Origin: Aureibaculum luteum
GTDB lineage: Bacteria; Bacteroidota; Bacteroidia; Flavobacteriales; Flavobacteriaceae
Assembly: GCF_003449015.1 (NCBI RefSeq)
Contig: NZ_QRGD01000006.1
Span: 62,001-126,000 of the forward strand
Direction of reading: 5' to 3'
Length of the DNA: 64,000 nucleotides
Under the pieces are notes generated by a model, which was not told the DNA's origin, ran no database searches, and was given only the letters and a program-made list of their open reading frames with translations. Positions within the stretch are counted from its first letter, which is position 1. Each line of letters starts with the position of its first letter. This document shows, one piece after another, positions 42,902-52,726 of the stretch. The translations under genes were made by a program, and so were the position numbers.

Positions 42902-43807
42902 ATGGAAGAACAAAAATCATCTTCAAACAAAAAAATTATAATAGGTATATTATTAGCATTGCTTGTCGGGTTAGGTGTTTACACTATGCGTACTACTTCT
43001 AAGTTTAAAGCCTCTGAAGAATTCTTGAATCAAGAAAAAGAACAAATCTTAGGTAACTTAACTGCTATGGAAGAAAAATACGACACTGCTATTGCTCAAA
43101 ACAATTCAATGTCTGAAGAATTAACTATTGAAAGAGATAGAATTATCGCTTTTAAAGATTCTGTTCAAAATCTAAAAAGTACCAACTGGTCATTAATTAG
43201 ACGTTACCGAGGGAAAATTTCAGATTTAGAAAAAACTAATGAAAGATTAATGAGTGTAGCTGATTCATTATTTTTAGTAAATAATGATTTAACCATTCAA
43301 AGAGATAGCATAACAGGTAAGTTAATTGAGCAAACCAATGCAAATGACACTTTGATGGCTCAAAACGTAAATTTATCTGAAAAAGTAAAAATTGGTGGTG
43401 CATTAAGGGTTAACTCTGTAGCTGCAATGGCTATGAGATTAAGAGGTAATGGTAAGTATGCAGAAACTACTAAAGCTCAAAAGGCAGAAGCTATTCGTGT
43501 AACTTTTAGAATTGAAGGAAACGAAATTGCTACACCTGGTGATAAAACGGCATATATTGTTATTCAAAACCCAAGTGGTAAAGTTTTAAGCGAAAAAGGA
43601 ACTTTTACCGCCAATGATGGTAAGGAAATGCCATATACTGACACTGATGTTGTTGATTATAAAAATCTTGATAAAGATGTCGTAATGTTTGTAGAAAAGA
43701 TTCCTCAAAAATTTGTAAAAGGTAATTATACTGTAAAAGTATATGTAGAAGGCAACATTGTAGGTGCTGCTAAATTAGAATTAAAAGATGCCTTTTTAGG
43801 TTTGTAA
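42902..43807 (+). CDS. Membrane-anchored coiled-coil protein
   Basis: A 301-residue protein with one N-terminal membrane helix (about 13-30, 'IIIGILLALLVGLGVYTM'), a long coiled coil (about 35-165) and a C-terminal beta domain (about 170-301, 'IRVTFRIEGNEIATPGDKTAYIVIQ'). Similar proteins in Flavobacteriaceae are uncharacterised. It ends at a strong terminator and stands alone, so it is probably a single-gene unit. Confidence 0.85.
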   Translation: MEEQKSSSNKKIIIGILLALLVGLGVYTMRTTSKFKASEEFLNQEKEQILGNLTAMEEKYDTAIAQNNSMSEELTIERDRIIAFKDSVQNLKSTNWSLIRRYRGKISDLEKTNERLMSVADSLFLVNNDLTIQRDSITGKLIEQTNANDTLMAQNVNLSEKVKIGGALRVNSVAAMAMRLRGNGKYAETTKAQKAEAIRVTFRIEGNEIATPGDKTAYIVIQNPSGKVLSEKGTFTANDGKEMPYTDTDVVDYKNLDKDVVMFVEKIPQKFVKGNYTVKVYVEGNIVGAAKLELKDAFLGL

Positions 43808-43833
43808 GATTTTAAATTCTAACATAAAAAATT

Positions 43834-43868
43834 AAAGTGTAACTAGGTAAACTAGTTACACTTTTTTA
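43834..43868 (+). terminator. Rho-independent terminator
   Basis: A perfect 13-bp stem AAAGTGTAACTAG / CTAGTTACACTTT with a 5-base loop, followed by a T-run. It closes the coiled-coil protein gene. Confidence 0.85.
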
Positions 43869-44053
43869 TTTTAGAGCATAAACTAGTTTTTTAAACTTTA
43901 TCTCTTTGACTAAACGATATTATAGAACTCCATTTTCGCCTTTATTTCCTCTTGAAATTCTACTCTAGACCTCAAAAAAGCTGTCCATTGAAAAAAAAAA
44001 TAATATTTTTAGTTTAAACGCAAAAAGTTTAAATCAATTCATGTATAATTTTC

Positions 44054-44061
44054 TATTTTTG
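44054..44061 (+). promoter_or_regulatory. TAnnTTTG -7 box of glyS, leaderless arrangement
   Basis: TATTTTTG ends 5 bases before the ATG at 44066 (TTTGCAACATG). Since transcription starts a few bases past this box in Bacteroidota, the mRNA should begin at or next to the start codon. The tetR gene has the same layout. Confidence 0.5.
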
Positions 44062-44065
44062 CAAC

Positions 44066-45610
44066 ATGATAAAACCAGAAGATCAATTTAAAAAAGTTAT
44101 CTCTCATGCTAAAGAATACGGTTATGTATTTCAAAGTAGTGAGATTTACGATGGCTTAAGTGCCGTTTACGATTATGCTCAGAACGGAGTTGAACTTAAA
44201 AAAAACATACGCGACTATTGGTGGAAAGCCATGGTGCAATTAAATGATAATATTGTGGGTTTAGATGCTTCTATCTTTATGCATCCTACTACATGGAAAG
44301 CTTCAGGTCACGTTGATGCTTTTAATGATCCATTAATAGATAACAAAGATTCTAAAAAACGTTACAGAGCTGATGTTTTGATAGAAGATTATTGTGCTAA
44401 AATAGAAGGCAAAATAAATAAAGAAGTAGCTAAAGCTGAAAAACGTTTTGGAGATTCATTTAACAAAGAAGAGTTTGTAAGCACCAATCCTCGTGTTGTA
44501 GGTTATCAAGAAAAAATTAATAGTATCTTAACTAGGATGGGGAAATCTTTAGAAAAAGAAGACCTCGTAGACGTCAAAGCTCTAATTGAAGAATTAGAAA
44601 TTGCAGATCCTTTATCTGGCTCTCGAAATTGGACTGAAGTGAAACAGTTTAACCTAATGTTTGGCACCAAACTTGGGGCTTCTGCCGATTCTGCAATGGA
44701 TTTATATTTACGTCCAGAAACGGCTCAAGGTATTTTTGTCAATTTTTTAAATGTCCAAAAAACAGGACGAATGAAAATTCCTTTTGGGATAGCTCAAACA
44801 GGTAAAGCCTTTAGAAATGAAATTGTTGCACGTCAATTCATATTTAGAATGCGTGAGTTTGAACAAATGGAAATGCAATTTTTTATTAAACCAGGAACTC
44901 AAAAAGAATGGTTTAAACACTGGAAAGAAGCCCGTTTAAAATGGCATCTATCATTGGGTATGGGCGAAGAAAATTATCGTTTTCACGATCATGAAAAATT
45001 AGCACATTATGCAGATGCTGCAACCGATATAGAGTTTAAATTCCCTTTCGGATTTAAAGAATTAGAAGGAATACACTCGCGTACAGATTTTGATTTAAAA
45101 CAACATGAGGAGTTTTCTGGTAAAAAACTTCAGTATTTCGATCATGAAGAAAATGCAAGCTACACACCTTACGTTTTAGAAACGTCTATAGGCTTAGATA
45201 GAATGTTTTTAGCAGTATTCTCAAATGCTTTAGTAGAAGAAGAATTAGATAACAATACCACAAGAACCGTTTTAAAGTTACCAGCAGTATTGGCACCTAC
45301 AAAAGCGGCTATTTTACCATTACTTAAAAGAGATGGTTTACCAGAAGTTGCGAAACAAATTGTAGAAGATTTAAAATGGGATTTTAACGTGTTTTATGAT
45401 GAAAAAGATGCCGTTGGTAAGCGTTATAGACGTCAAGATGCTAACGGAACACCTTTTTGTATTACCGTTGATCATGAGACCCTTGAAAATAATACAGTAA
45501 CCATTCGACATAGAGATACAATGGAACAAAAACGTGTTAAAATTGAAGATTTACGAGAAATTATCAAAAAGGAAGTTGACGTTAAGCATTGGTTACAAAA
45601 AATGAACTAA
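44066..45610 (+). CDS. glyS: Glycyl-tRNA synthetase (dimeric class II type)
   Basis: A 514-residue class II synthetase of the alpha2 type. Motif 2 is 'FRNEIVARQFIFRMREF', motif 3 'ETSIGLDRMF', and the C-terminal anticodon-binding domain starts near residue 408 ('LAPTKAAILPL'). It charges tRNA-Gly. A terminator follows directly and another precedes, so it is a single-gene unit. Confidence 0.96.
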   Translation: MIKPEDQFKKVISHAKEYGYVFQSSEIYDGLSAVYDYAQNGVELKKNIRDYWWKAMVQLNDNIVGLDASIFMHPTTWKASGHVDAFNDPLIDNKDSKKRYRADVLIEDYCAKIEGKINKEVAKAEKRFGDSFNKEEFVSTNPRVVGYQEKINSILTRMGKSLEKEDLVDVKALIEELEIADPLSGSRNWTEVKQFNLMFGTKLGASADSAMDLYLRPETAQGIFVNFLNVQKTGRMKIPFGIAQTGKAFRNEIVARQFIFRMREFEQMEMQFFIKPGTQKEWFKHWKEARLKWHLSLGMGEENYRFHDHEKLAHYADAATDIEFKFPFGFKELEGIHSRTDFDLKQHEEFSGKKLQYFDHEENASYTPYVLETSIGLDRMFLAVFSNALVEEELDNNTTRTVLKLPAVLAPTKAAILPLLKRDGLPEVAKQIVEDLKWDFNVFYDEKDAVGKRYRRQDANGTPFCITVDHETLENNTVTIRHRDTMEQKRVKIEDLREIIKKEVDVKHWLQKMN

Positions 45611-45632
45611 ATAGATTAATCAATTCTATTTT

Positions 45633-45667
45633 AAAAACGCAATAAGTATTTCTTATTGCGTTTTTTT
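45633..45667 (+). terminator. Rho-independent terminator of glyS
   Basis: Stem AAAAACGCAATAAG / CTTATTGCGTTTTT with a short loop, followed by further T bases, 22 bases past the glyS stop codon. Confidence 0.88.
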
Positions 45668-45788
45668 GTTCATAATATATTATCGCAGATTGTTAAATTC
45701 ATCAAACCGCATTTATTTTTTTATTAACTTGCTAGAATTCTATAACTTATCACAAGTAATTGGTTTATTTTAACTAAACAATCTTCAA

Positions 45789-46250
45789 ATGGCAAAATTC
45801 AAACTACAAGTAAATAATAAATCTTACGACATAGAGGTAAGTGAAGATACTCCTATTTTATGGGTGTTACGAGATCATCTAAACCTATTAGGTACAAAAT
45901 ACGGATGTGGTATTGGCCAATGTGGTGCGTGTACCATCCACCTAAATGGCGAACCTGTTAGAAGTTGCTCTTTACCAATTTCATCAGTTGTTGATAATTC
46001 CATAACTACTATTGAAGGTATTTCTGAAGCTGGAGATCATCCTGTTCAATTGGCTTGGAAAGAAATTGATGTTCCACAATGTGGTTACTGCCAAGCGGGA
46101 CAAATTATGACAGCCACTGCTTTTTTAGAGAAAAACCCTAAACCAAATAGCGATGAAATTAGAGATGCCATGCATAGTAATATTTGTAGATGTGCCTCTT
46201 ATAACCGTATTGAAAAAGCTGTTGCTAAAGCAGCCACTGCTAATAGTTAA
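45789..46250 (+). CDS. Molybdenum hydroxylase small subunit, [2Fe-2S] (IorA-like)
   Basis: A 153-residue protein with a plant ferredoxin-type [2Fe-2S] site (Cys40, Cys45, Cys48, Cys60) and a helical [2Fe-2S] site (Cys98, Cys101, Cys133, Cys135). It passes electrons from the molybdenum subunit. It lies 11 bases before the large subunit. The arrangement without an FAD subunit matches isoquinoline 1-oxidoreductase and related aldehyde dehydrogenases. Confidence 0.95.
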   Translation: MAKFKLQVNNKSYDIEVSEDTPILWVLRDHLNLLGTKYGCGIGQCGACTIHLNGEPVRSCSLPISSVVDNSITTIEGISEAGDHPVQLAWKEIDVPQCGYCQAGQIMTATAFLEKNPKPNSDEIRDAMHSNICRCASYNRIEKAVAKAATANS

Positions 46251-46261
46251 TTCCGAGATAG

Positions 46262-48406
46262 ATGAAATCACAAAAGAAAAACATAGATAGAAGATCGTTT
46301 TTACGAACATCAGCTCTTGCTGGAGGAGGAATGATCATTGGGTTTAATTTATTCAATGCATGTAAACCTAAGGTAAAACCTGCAATTGATATATCTAAAC
46401 TTAATTTTAATGATTTTAATGGATTCATTAAAATAGCAGACAATGGAATGGTCACCATTTTTGCACCCAATCCTGAAATTGGACAAGGTGTAAAAACGTC
46501 AATGCCAATGTTAATTGCTGAGGAATTAGATGTTTCTTGGGATAATGTTCATGTAGTCCAAGGTGGATTAGATATGGATGTATTTCAAAGACAAGTAGCA
46601 GGCGGAAGTCAATCCATTAGACATGGTTGGGAACCGTTACGGCAAACAGGAGCAACCGCCAAGCAAATGTTAGTCAATGCGGCAGCTGCAAAATGGGGAG
46701 TTGACGCTAAGGAATGTAGTGTGGAAAACGGGGTTATTTCTAACAAAAAAGGCGAAAAACTAGGATATGGTGAAGTAGTGCTCGATGCTGCAAAATTAGA
46801 AGTACCCAAAGATGTCAAATTAAAAAATCCTAAAGACTTTAAAATCATCGGTCAAGATGTTCAAAATGTTGACGTTGATGAAATTATAACTGGTAAATCT
46901 TTATTTGGAATCGATTTTAAACGTGAGGGTATGTTATATGCCTCGGTAATGAGACCACCAGCATTTGGGCAAAAATTAGTTTCTTTTGATGATGCCGAAG
47001 CTAAATCCAAAGAAGGTGTGGTTGACGTTTTTCAATTTGGGGATAAAATAGCTGTTTTAGCAACTAGTACATGGATTGCCATGCAAGCCAAAAAAAATTT
47101 AAAAGCTACTTGGAAAGAAGATACAACTCTAGAAAGCACCGAAGATCATGACAAAATATTGTTTGATTTATTAGCGGGAAACACATTTGAAACCCTCCGA
47201 AAAGATGGTGATATTAATAAAGCTTTTAAGGAAGCAGATTCTGTTTTGGAACGTACTTATGAATCTCCATTCCTACCTCATAATTGTTTAGAACCTATGA
47301 ATTTTTTCGCTGACGTCACAGATAAAAAAGTGGAATTAGTAGGTCCCATTCAAACTCCAGCAGGTACTGCCAATAGAATTGCTAAAGAATTAGAAAGAGA
47401 TATTAAAGATGTTTCTTTAGAAATGACACGTATGGGTGGTGGATTTGGAAGAAGATTATATGGTGATTTTGCCATAGAAGCGGCTTTAATATCAAATATT
47501 GCAAAAAAACCTATACAAGTACTTTTTTCAAGAGAAGATGATATGGCTGATGGTATTTATAAACCCGCCATTAAGTACAACATAAGTGCTGCCATAAAAG
47601 ATAGTAAAGTTACTGGATATCATTTAAAAGAAGCGGCTATAAATAGTAATATGTATGGATTAATTTCCAACTTTTTTCCTGCAGGTGCTATAGAAAACTA
47701 CCAAGTAGATATAGCTAATTATAAAAGTAATATTACTACAGGAGCATGGCGAGCACCTTATACTAATTTCTTAGCCTTTGCAGAACAAAGTTTCTTTGAT
47801 GAATTGGCTGAAACTATGGATGTTGATAAAATTCAATTACGTTTAGATTTACTACAAAATGTAAAAGGTACAACAGATGAACGCATTGAATATTCGCCAG
47901 AACGTTTAGAAGCCGTAATAAACGAGGCTGTAGAAAAATCAAATTGGGGAAAAGTAGACAAAAACACATATCAAGGATTTGCGGCATATTATTGCCATAA
48001 TACGCATGTTGCCGAAGTGGCTGATGTGGTTATGGAAGCTGGCGTACCTGTAGTAAAAAAAGTTACTTGTGTATTAGATTGTGGTATTGTTGTAAATCCA
48101 TTAGGAGCAAGAAACCAAGTGGAAGGTGGTGTACTTGATGGAATTGGCCACGCTATGTATGGCAATTTAGAATTTAAACAGGGTGTACCGCAGTCTACAA
48201 ACTTTCATAATTATCGTTTGGTAAGAATGAAAGAAACACCGAAAGTTGAAGTTCATTTTATTAAAAATGAAATAGCACCAACGGGTCTAGGCGAACCTGC
48301 TTTACCACCAGCAAGTGCAGCTGTAGCAAATGCTATTAAAGCTGCAACGGGTATTCGTATTACGAAACAGCCTTTTATTAATGCTAGTGAAAAAATTTTT
48401 GGTTGA
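46262..48406 (+). CDS. Molybdopterin-binding large subunit, IorB-like, Tat-exported
   Basis: A 714-residue xanthine oxidase family subunit. The N-terminus 'DRRSFLRTSALAGGG' is a twin-arginine signal, and 'LFNACKP' could serve as a lipobox. Molybdopterin-binding segments include 'GQGVKTSMPMLIAEEL', 'RMGGGFGRRLYGDF' and 'GAWRAPYTN'. 'GLGEPALPPASAA' holds the catalytic Glu. It oxidises a heterocycle or aldehyde in the periplasm; substrate unknown. Electrons would leave by the small subunit to an acceptor not encoded here. Confidence 0.93.
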   Translation: MKSQKKNIDRRSFLRTSALAGGGMIIGFNLFNACKPKVKPAIDISKLNFNDFNGFIKIADNGMVTIFAPNPEIGQGVKTSMPMLIAEELDVSWDNVHVVQGGLDMDVFQRQVAGGSQSIRHGWEPLRQTGATAKQMLVNAAAAKWGVDAKECSVENGVISNKKGEKLGYGEVVLDAAKLEVPKDVKLKNPKDFKIIGQDVQNVDVDEIITGKSLFGIDFKREGMLYASVMRPPAFGQKLVSFDDAEAKSKEGVVDVFQFGDKIAVLATSTWIAMQAKKNLKATWKEDTTLESTEDHDKILFDLLAGNTFETLRKDGDINKAFKEADSVLERTYESPFLPHNCLEPMNFFADVTDKKVELVGPIQTPAGTANRIAKELERDIKDVSLEMTRMGGGFGRRLYGDFAIEAALISNIAKKPIQVLFSREDDMADGIYKPAIKYNISAAIKDSKVTGYHLKEAAINSNMYGLISNFFPAGAIENYQVDIANYKSNITTGAWRAPYTNFLAFAEQSFFDELAETMDVDKIQLRLDLLQNVKGTTDERIEYSPERLEAVINEAVEKSNWGKVDKNTYQGFAAYYCHNTHVAEVADVVMEAGVPVVKKVTCVLDCGIVVNPLGARNQVEGGVLDGIGHAMYGNLEFKQGVPQSTNFHNYRLVRMKETPKVEVHFIKNEIAPTGLGEPALPPASAAVANAIKAATGIRITKQPFINASEKIFG

Positions 48407-48489
48407 GAAAAAACAAATTGAAATGTTAGTTTGATTACCACGCTAGTACTGCGGTGTCTCGATAACCTTCGTCCTTAATACTGAATTTA

Positions 48490-49524
48490 GTGACTCACGA
48501 ATTTAAAAAAATAATAAAAAGCTTTCAAAAAGCAATAGAAAGTCGATTACAATGCGTTATTGCCACTGTTGTAGCCTTGGAAGGCTCATCATACAGAAAG
48601 CCGGGTGTACGGATGCTCATTATCGAAAATGGTACTATGATTGGTGCTGTTAGCGGTGGTTGTGTGGAAAAGGAAATATTAAAACAATCGTTTTCTGTTT
48701 TTAAAACAGGAACTCCGAAAGTAATGACATACGATGGTCGCTATAGACTGGGATGTGAAGGTACATTATATATTTTGCTAGAATTATTTAATCCCGAACC
48801 TAGTTTTATTGATGCATTTAATTCTAGTTTAGATCAGCACAAAAGTTTTACTGTCAATAGTTATTTTTCAAAAAAGATTGATGCTGATAAAAATTACGGT
48901 TCTACAATTTTATTTGATGATTCTCTAGAGTTTACTTTTAACCAATTTGTAAATAAAAGTGAAAACCCCTCCAACAATCTTTTTAATCAGACCTTGAAAC
49001 CATGTTTTAGATTGGTCATTATTGGTGCGGAACATGATGCTGTTGAACTTTGTATCTTTGCTTCTTCATTAGGTTGGGATGTCATTATTATCACTTCCCC
49101 TACTGACCCAAAATCCATTGAAGATTTTCCTGGTGCTCACAAAATACTTCATGAAGCTCCTGGTTTGTTTGACAACTCTATTATTAAAGAGCAAACTGCG
49201 ATTGTTTTAATGACTCACAATTACGCCAAAGATTTTCAATATTTAATGGCGATGAAAGAAATAATACCTGATTATATTGGTGTATTAGGTTCTGTAAAAC
49301 GAAGAGAAACTTTACTTAACGATTATATGGAACACAATCCTCTTGTTGATGATCTATTTATCGAAAAAATTCACAGCCCAGCAGGATTAAATATAGGAGC
49401 GATAACACCACAAGAAATTGCATTATCTATTTGTGCTGAAATACTTGCCGTAACTCGCGGTGCAAATCCAACTTCACTGAAAAATGTACAACAAGGAATT
49501 CATACTGATAATTACCTATCTTAG
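48490..49524 (+). CDS. XdhC-family maturation factor
   Basis: A 344-residue XdhC/CoxI protein with the N-terminal 'VALEGSSYRKPGVRMLI', 'GAVSGGCVEKEI' and a C-terminal Rossmann domain ('LVIIGAEHDAVELC', 'SPAGLNIGAITPQEIALSI'). XdhC proteins bind molybdenum cofactor and help sulfurate and insert it. The start is GTG. It follows the large subunit gene and is specific for its maturation by position. Confidence 0.93.
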   Translation: MTHEFKKIIKSFQKAIESRLQCVIATVVALEGSSYRKPGVRMLIIENGTMIGAVSGGCVEKEILKQSFSVFKTGTPKVMTYDGRYRLGCEGTLYILLELFNPEPSFIDAFNSSLDQHKSFTVNSYFSKKIDADKNYGSTILFDDSLEFTFNQFVNKSENPSNNLFNQTLKPCFRLVIIGAEHDAVELCIFASSLGWDVIIITSPTDPKSIEDFPGAHKILHEAPGLFDNSIIKEQTAIVLMTHNYAKDFQYLMAMKEIIPDYIGVLGSVKRRETLLNDYMEHNPLVDDLFIEKIHSPAGLNIGAITPQEIALSICAEILAVTRGANPTSLKNVQQGIHTDNYLS

Positions 49525-49527
49525 ACC

Positions 49528-50145
49528 GTGAAATCAATTGTAAAACCACAAAATATAGCCATTGTTATTTTGGCTGCCGGAGCTTCATCTCGTATGAAAA
49601 GCATAAAGCAACTATTACCATGGAAAAAAACTACATTATTAGGCAATGCTATTCAACAAGGTTTATTAGCGAATGTTATTACCGTTTATGTCGTTTTAGG
49701 AGCTAATAGTGAAGTAATTCGGCCAGAAATAAAAGATTTTAATATCGAAATTATAGAAAATGAGAGTTGGGAATTAGGTATGGGAAAATCCATTGCTTGT
49801 GCTATGAATTTTATAAACAACTCCCCTACTCAGTTTGACGGTATTCTAATTACTTTAGCAGATCAACCGTTATTAATGGCAAGTCATTACAACAAAATGA
49901 TTGGTAAATTTACAGAAAACAGCACTAAAATAATAGCTACCAAGCAAGATACTACGATTGGTGTTCCTGCAATTTTTAGTCGTAAACATGTTAAACAATT
50001 AGTTTCCTTAAATGAAGATAAAGGAGCGAAGGCGGTAATCAAGAAAAACATGGATGATGTGCTTTTAGTTGATACTAATGGAATTACTGTGGATGCTGAT
50101 ACTATGAATAATTATAAAGAATTGTATGAGAAATATGGAAGGTAA
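49528..50145 (+). CDS. MobA/MocA-like nucleotidyltransferase
   Basis: A 205-residue nucleotidyltransferase with 'ILAAGASSRMKSIKQLLPW' at the N-terminus and 'ITLADQPLL' as the metal-binding Asp motif. MocA-type proteins attach CMP to molybdopterin for xanthine-oxidase-class enzymes. The GTG start lies 3 bases after the xdhC stop. It is the last gene of the molybdenum hydroxylase unit. Confidence 0.9.
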   Translation: MKSIVKPQNIAIVILAAGASSRMKSIKQLLPWKKTTLLGNAIQQGLLANVITVYVVLGANSEVIRPEIKDFNIEIIENESWELGMGKSIACAMNFINNSPTQFDGILITLADQPLLMASHYNKMIGKFTENSTKIIATKQDTTIGVPAIFSRKHVKQLVSLNEDKGAKAVIKKNMDDVLLVDTNGITVDADTMNNYKELYEKYGR

Positions 50146-50173
50146 ATATTGTTTTTAAATTTGACTCTAGGTA

Positions 50174-50290
50174 GATATTTCAAAAAGAAAGTTTAATGAA
50201 AATGAAAAAGTGGTTTGGGTATTTGTAGTTTTACTTTTCAACTTCATTGAAACAATAATATATTTTACAATTGGTAGTAAACTAAAATAA
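50174..50290 (+). pseudogene. Remnant of a small membrane protein (PLDc_N-like C-terminus)
   Basis: An open stretch of 38 codons without a start codon, preceded by stops, reads 'NENEKVVWVFVVLLFNFIET' then 'IIYFTIGSKLK'. That is the pattern of the second helix and tail of PLDc_N-type small membrane proteins. The likely upstream half appears in another frame. It looks like a decayed gene between the molybdenum unit and the hexosaminidase gene. Confidence 0.4.
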
Positions 50291-50309
50291 AAAATCGAAT
50301 TCCAAATCT

Positions 50310-52595
50310 ATGAAACTTCTCAACCTACTTATATTGTGCACTTTAGTCATAGCAATTTCGTGTAAAACGCAACCTATCGAAAAAACAGGAATAATTCCAC
50401 AACCAAACGAAATAAACTACCAAGAAGGGACTTTTACAATCGCAGAAAAAACGACAATTGTAGTAGAAAACTCAAAACAGAGTCTATTAATTGCTTCAAA
50501 ACTGAATGCCTTTTTAGCTAAAAACTTTCATCTAAATCTTAAAACCTCAACAGAACCTCAAACAAATGCTATCCAATTATTGGTAACTAGAAAAGAAACC
50601 AAAACAGAAGGATATCAATTAGATATAACCAAAACTGGTATTGTAATAACAGGAAACTCTTACCAAGGTTTGTTTTATGGTCTTCAAACCTTAAAACAGA
50701 TGCTTACTCCGAAAACATTGATAACAAAACCTACACTAAATTTTGTAAATATAAAAGATGCTCCAGAATTTGGTTGGAGAGGTATGATGTTAGATGTTTC
50801 TCGTCATTTCTTAAGAAAAGACTCCGTTAAAAAAGTAATTGATATTTTGGCAATGCATAAAATGAATAAGTTTCATTGGCATTTGGTAGATGGTATTGGT
50901 TGGAGAATTCAGATTGATAAGTATCCAGAATTAACCAAAAAGGGAGCATGGAGAAAAGTTAAAGAAAATAGTACACCATGGGAAAATTTTGAGACTACTT
51001 ATAAAGATAGCGAAGGTGAAGTATATGGAGGGTTCTATACAAAAGACGATATAAAAGAAATAGTTGCCTATGCTGCCCAACGTTATATTGATATAATTCC
51101 TGAAATTGAAATGCCTGGGCATTCTGAAGCAGCATTACAATGTTATCCAGAATTGAGTTGTGATGGTCTTGGAACATCAGGCGTTTATTGTGCAGGAAAC
51201 GATAAATCTTTTGAATTTTTACAAAACATTATCAGCGAGGTTGTACCGCTTTTCCCATACGAATATTTACATATTGGTGGTGATGAAGTAGGTAAAGACA
51301 CTTGGTTGAGTTGCGAAAAATGTAAAAAAAGAATGAAAAACGAAAACTTACATGATGGCGAAGAATTACAAAGCTATTTTGTAAAACGTATGGAAAAATT
51401 TGTACATGCTCAAGGCAAAAAGTTAATTGGATGGGATGAAATTCTAGAAGGCGGATTACCTGAAAGAGCTACTGTAATGTCTTGGAGAGGATTTGAAGGC
51501 GGTATTGAAGCTGCCAATGCAGGTCATGATGTAGTTATGTCACCAGGTTTTCCGTTGTATTTTGACCATAACCAAGGTAAAAGTGAATATGAGCCACCTT
51601 CGTGGGGCGGTTATAACGATCTGCTTAGTGTTTATAATTTCTATCCTGTACCTGAAGATATTACAGCAGATAAAAAGCATCATATCCTTGGTGCACAGGC
51701 CAATCTTTGGACTGAACAAATTAAAACTTTAAGCCATATTGAATATATGATGTTGCCAAGAATAGCTGCATTATCAGAAGCTCTTTGGACTAACCCGAAT
51801 CAAAAAAATGAACAAGATTTCATTAAGAGAATAGATATTCATTTTGATAGGCTCACAGCATTAAATTATAATTTTGCAGGCAGTGCCGTTTCACCAGATT
51901 ATAAAGTTACTTATGACAAAACCAGTAAGGAATTTGTGTTAGAATTAAAAAATGAATTGGGCATCTATGATTTAAAATATACTTTAGATGGAATTGCTCC
52001 AACAACAAGTACAGAAATTTATTCAAAACCAATTCGTTTTTCTGCTCCTATTGAATTGTATGCACAAGCGTTTCGTAAAGATGAACCTATTGGATTTCCA
52101 TTGATAAAAATGTTCTCAACTGGTTTCAGTGAAAAATGTAAAGTTACCTACACCAACCCATATAATGAAAGTTACAACGGCGGGGGTGATCAGGCCTTAT
52201 TTAACAATAAATTTGCCAACGCACGTGGCGATGACCCTAATTGGCAGGGCCTTCCTAAAAAAGATTTTGAGGTAACCATCGATTTAGGCGAATCGAATAA
52301 CCTATCATATATTGGTTTGAACTTTTTTCAACATATTGATGCTACATCTGTAATGTTACCAACTGAGGTAACAATAGCTGTTTCTGAAGATGGTATTACT
52401 TATGAAACTGTTTTTAACCAAGCGTTGATATCCATTAAGTCCAGAGCTCCAATTATAAAAAGAATAGAAGCCAAATTTACTGCACAAAATGTTTCTTTTG
52501 TTAAAATTACTGCGAAAAACAGAGGGAAATTGCCTGAATGGCATATCCGTAAAGGAGATGCTTGGGTATTTATGGATGAAATTTCTATGAAATAG
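50310..52595 (+). CDS. GH20 beta-N-acetylhexosaminidase lipoprotein
   Basis: A 761-residue lipoprotein ('LVIAISCKT' lipobox, Cys18). After a GH20b domain (about 30-150) comes the catalytic barrel (about 155-500) with Asp325-Glu326 in 'HIGGDEV', the pair that assists and protonates in substrate-assisted hydrolysis. A chitobiase-type C-terminal region ('YTLDGIAPTTSTEIYSKP') and a discoidin-like domain end the protein. It removes terminal GlcNAc or GalNAc from chitin fragments or glycans at the cell surface. Confidence 0.94.
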   Translation: MKLLNLLILCTLVIAISCKTQPIEKTGIIPQPNEINYQEGTFTIAEKTTIVVENSKQSLLIASKLNAFLAKNFHLNLKTSTEPQTNAIQLLVTRKETKTEGYQLDITKTGIVITGNSYQGLFYGLQTLKQMLTPKTLITKPTLNFVNIKDAPEFGWRGMMLDVSRHFLRKDSVKKVIDILAMHKMNKFHWHLVDGIGWRIQIDKYPELTKKGAWRKVKENSTPWENFETTYKDSEGEVYGGFYTKDDIKEIVAYAAQRYIDIIPEIEMPGHSEAALQCYPELSCDGLGTSGVYCAGNDKSFEFLQNIISEVVPLFPYEYLHIGGDEVGKDTWLSCEKCKKRMKNENLHDGEELQSYFVKRMEKFVHAQGKKLIGWDEILEGGLPERATVMSWRGFEGGIEAANAGHDVVMSPGFPLYFDHNQGKSEYEPPSWGGYNDLLSVYNFYPVPEDITADKKHHILGAQANLWTEQIKTLSHIEYMMLPRIAALSEALWTNPNQKNEQDFIKRIDIHFDRLTALNYNFAGSAVSPDYKVTYDKTSKEFVLELKNELGIYDLKYTLDGIAPTTSTEIYSKPIRFSAPIELYAQAFRKDEPIGFPLIKMFSTGFSEKCKVTYTNPYNESYNGGGDQALFNNKFANARGDDPNWQGLPKKDFEVTIDLGESNNLSYIGLNFFQHIDATSVMLPTEVTIAVSEDGITYETVFNQALISIKSRAPIIKRIEAKFTAQNVSFVKITAKNRGKLPEWHIRKGDAWVFMDEISMK

Positions 52596-52615
52596 AGCCC
52601 AGACCCAAACAATCC

Positions 52616-52632
52616 TAACAACCTGTTTGTTA
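52616..52632 (+). terminator. Weak stem-loop after hexosaminidase
   Basis: A 6-bp stem TAACAA / TTGTTA with a 5-base loop, about 20 bases past the stop codon. The following sequence is A-rich with no T-run, so it is a weak candidate. Confidence 0.25.
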
Positions 52633-52726
52633 AATAATTAAATTGCATAAATTTTAATTTTGTGATTATAAGAGTTAATCAAAGTTAAATAATAGTTAAA
52701 AACATTCGTATAGGTATGTTTTAATG

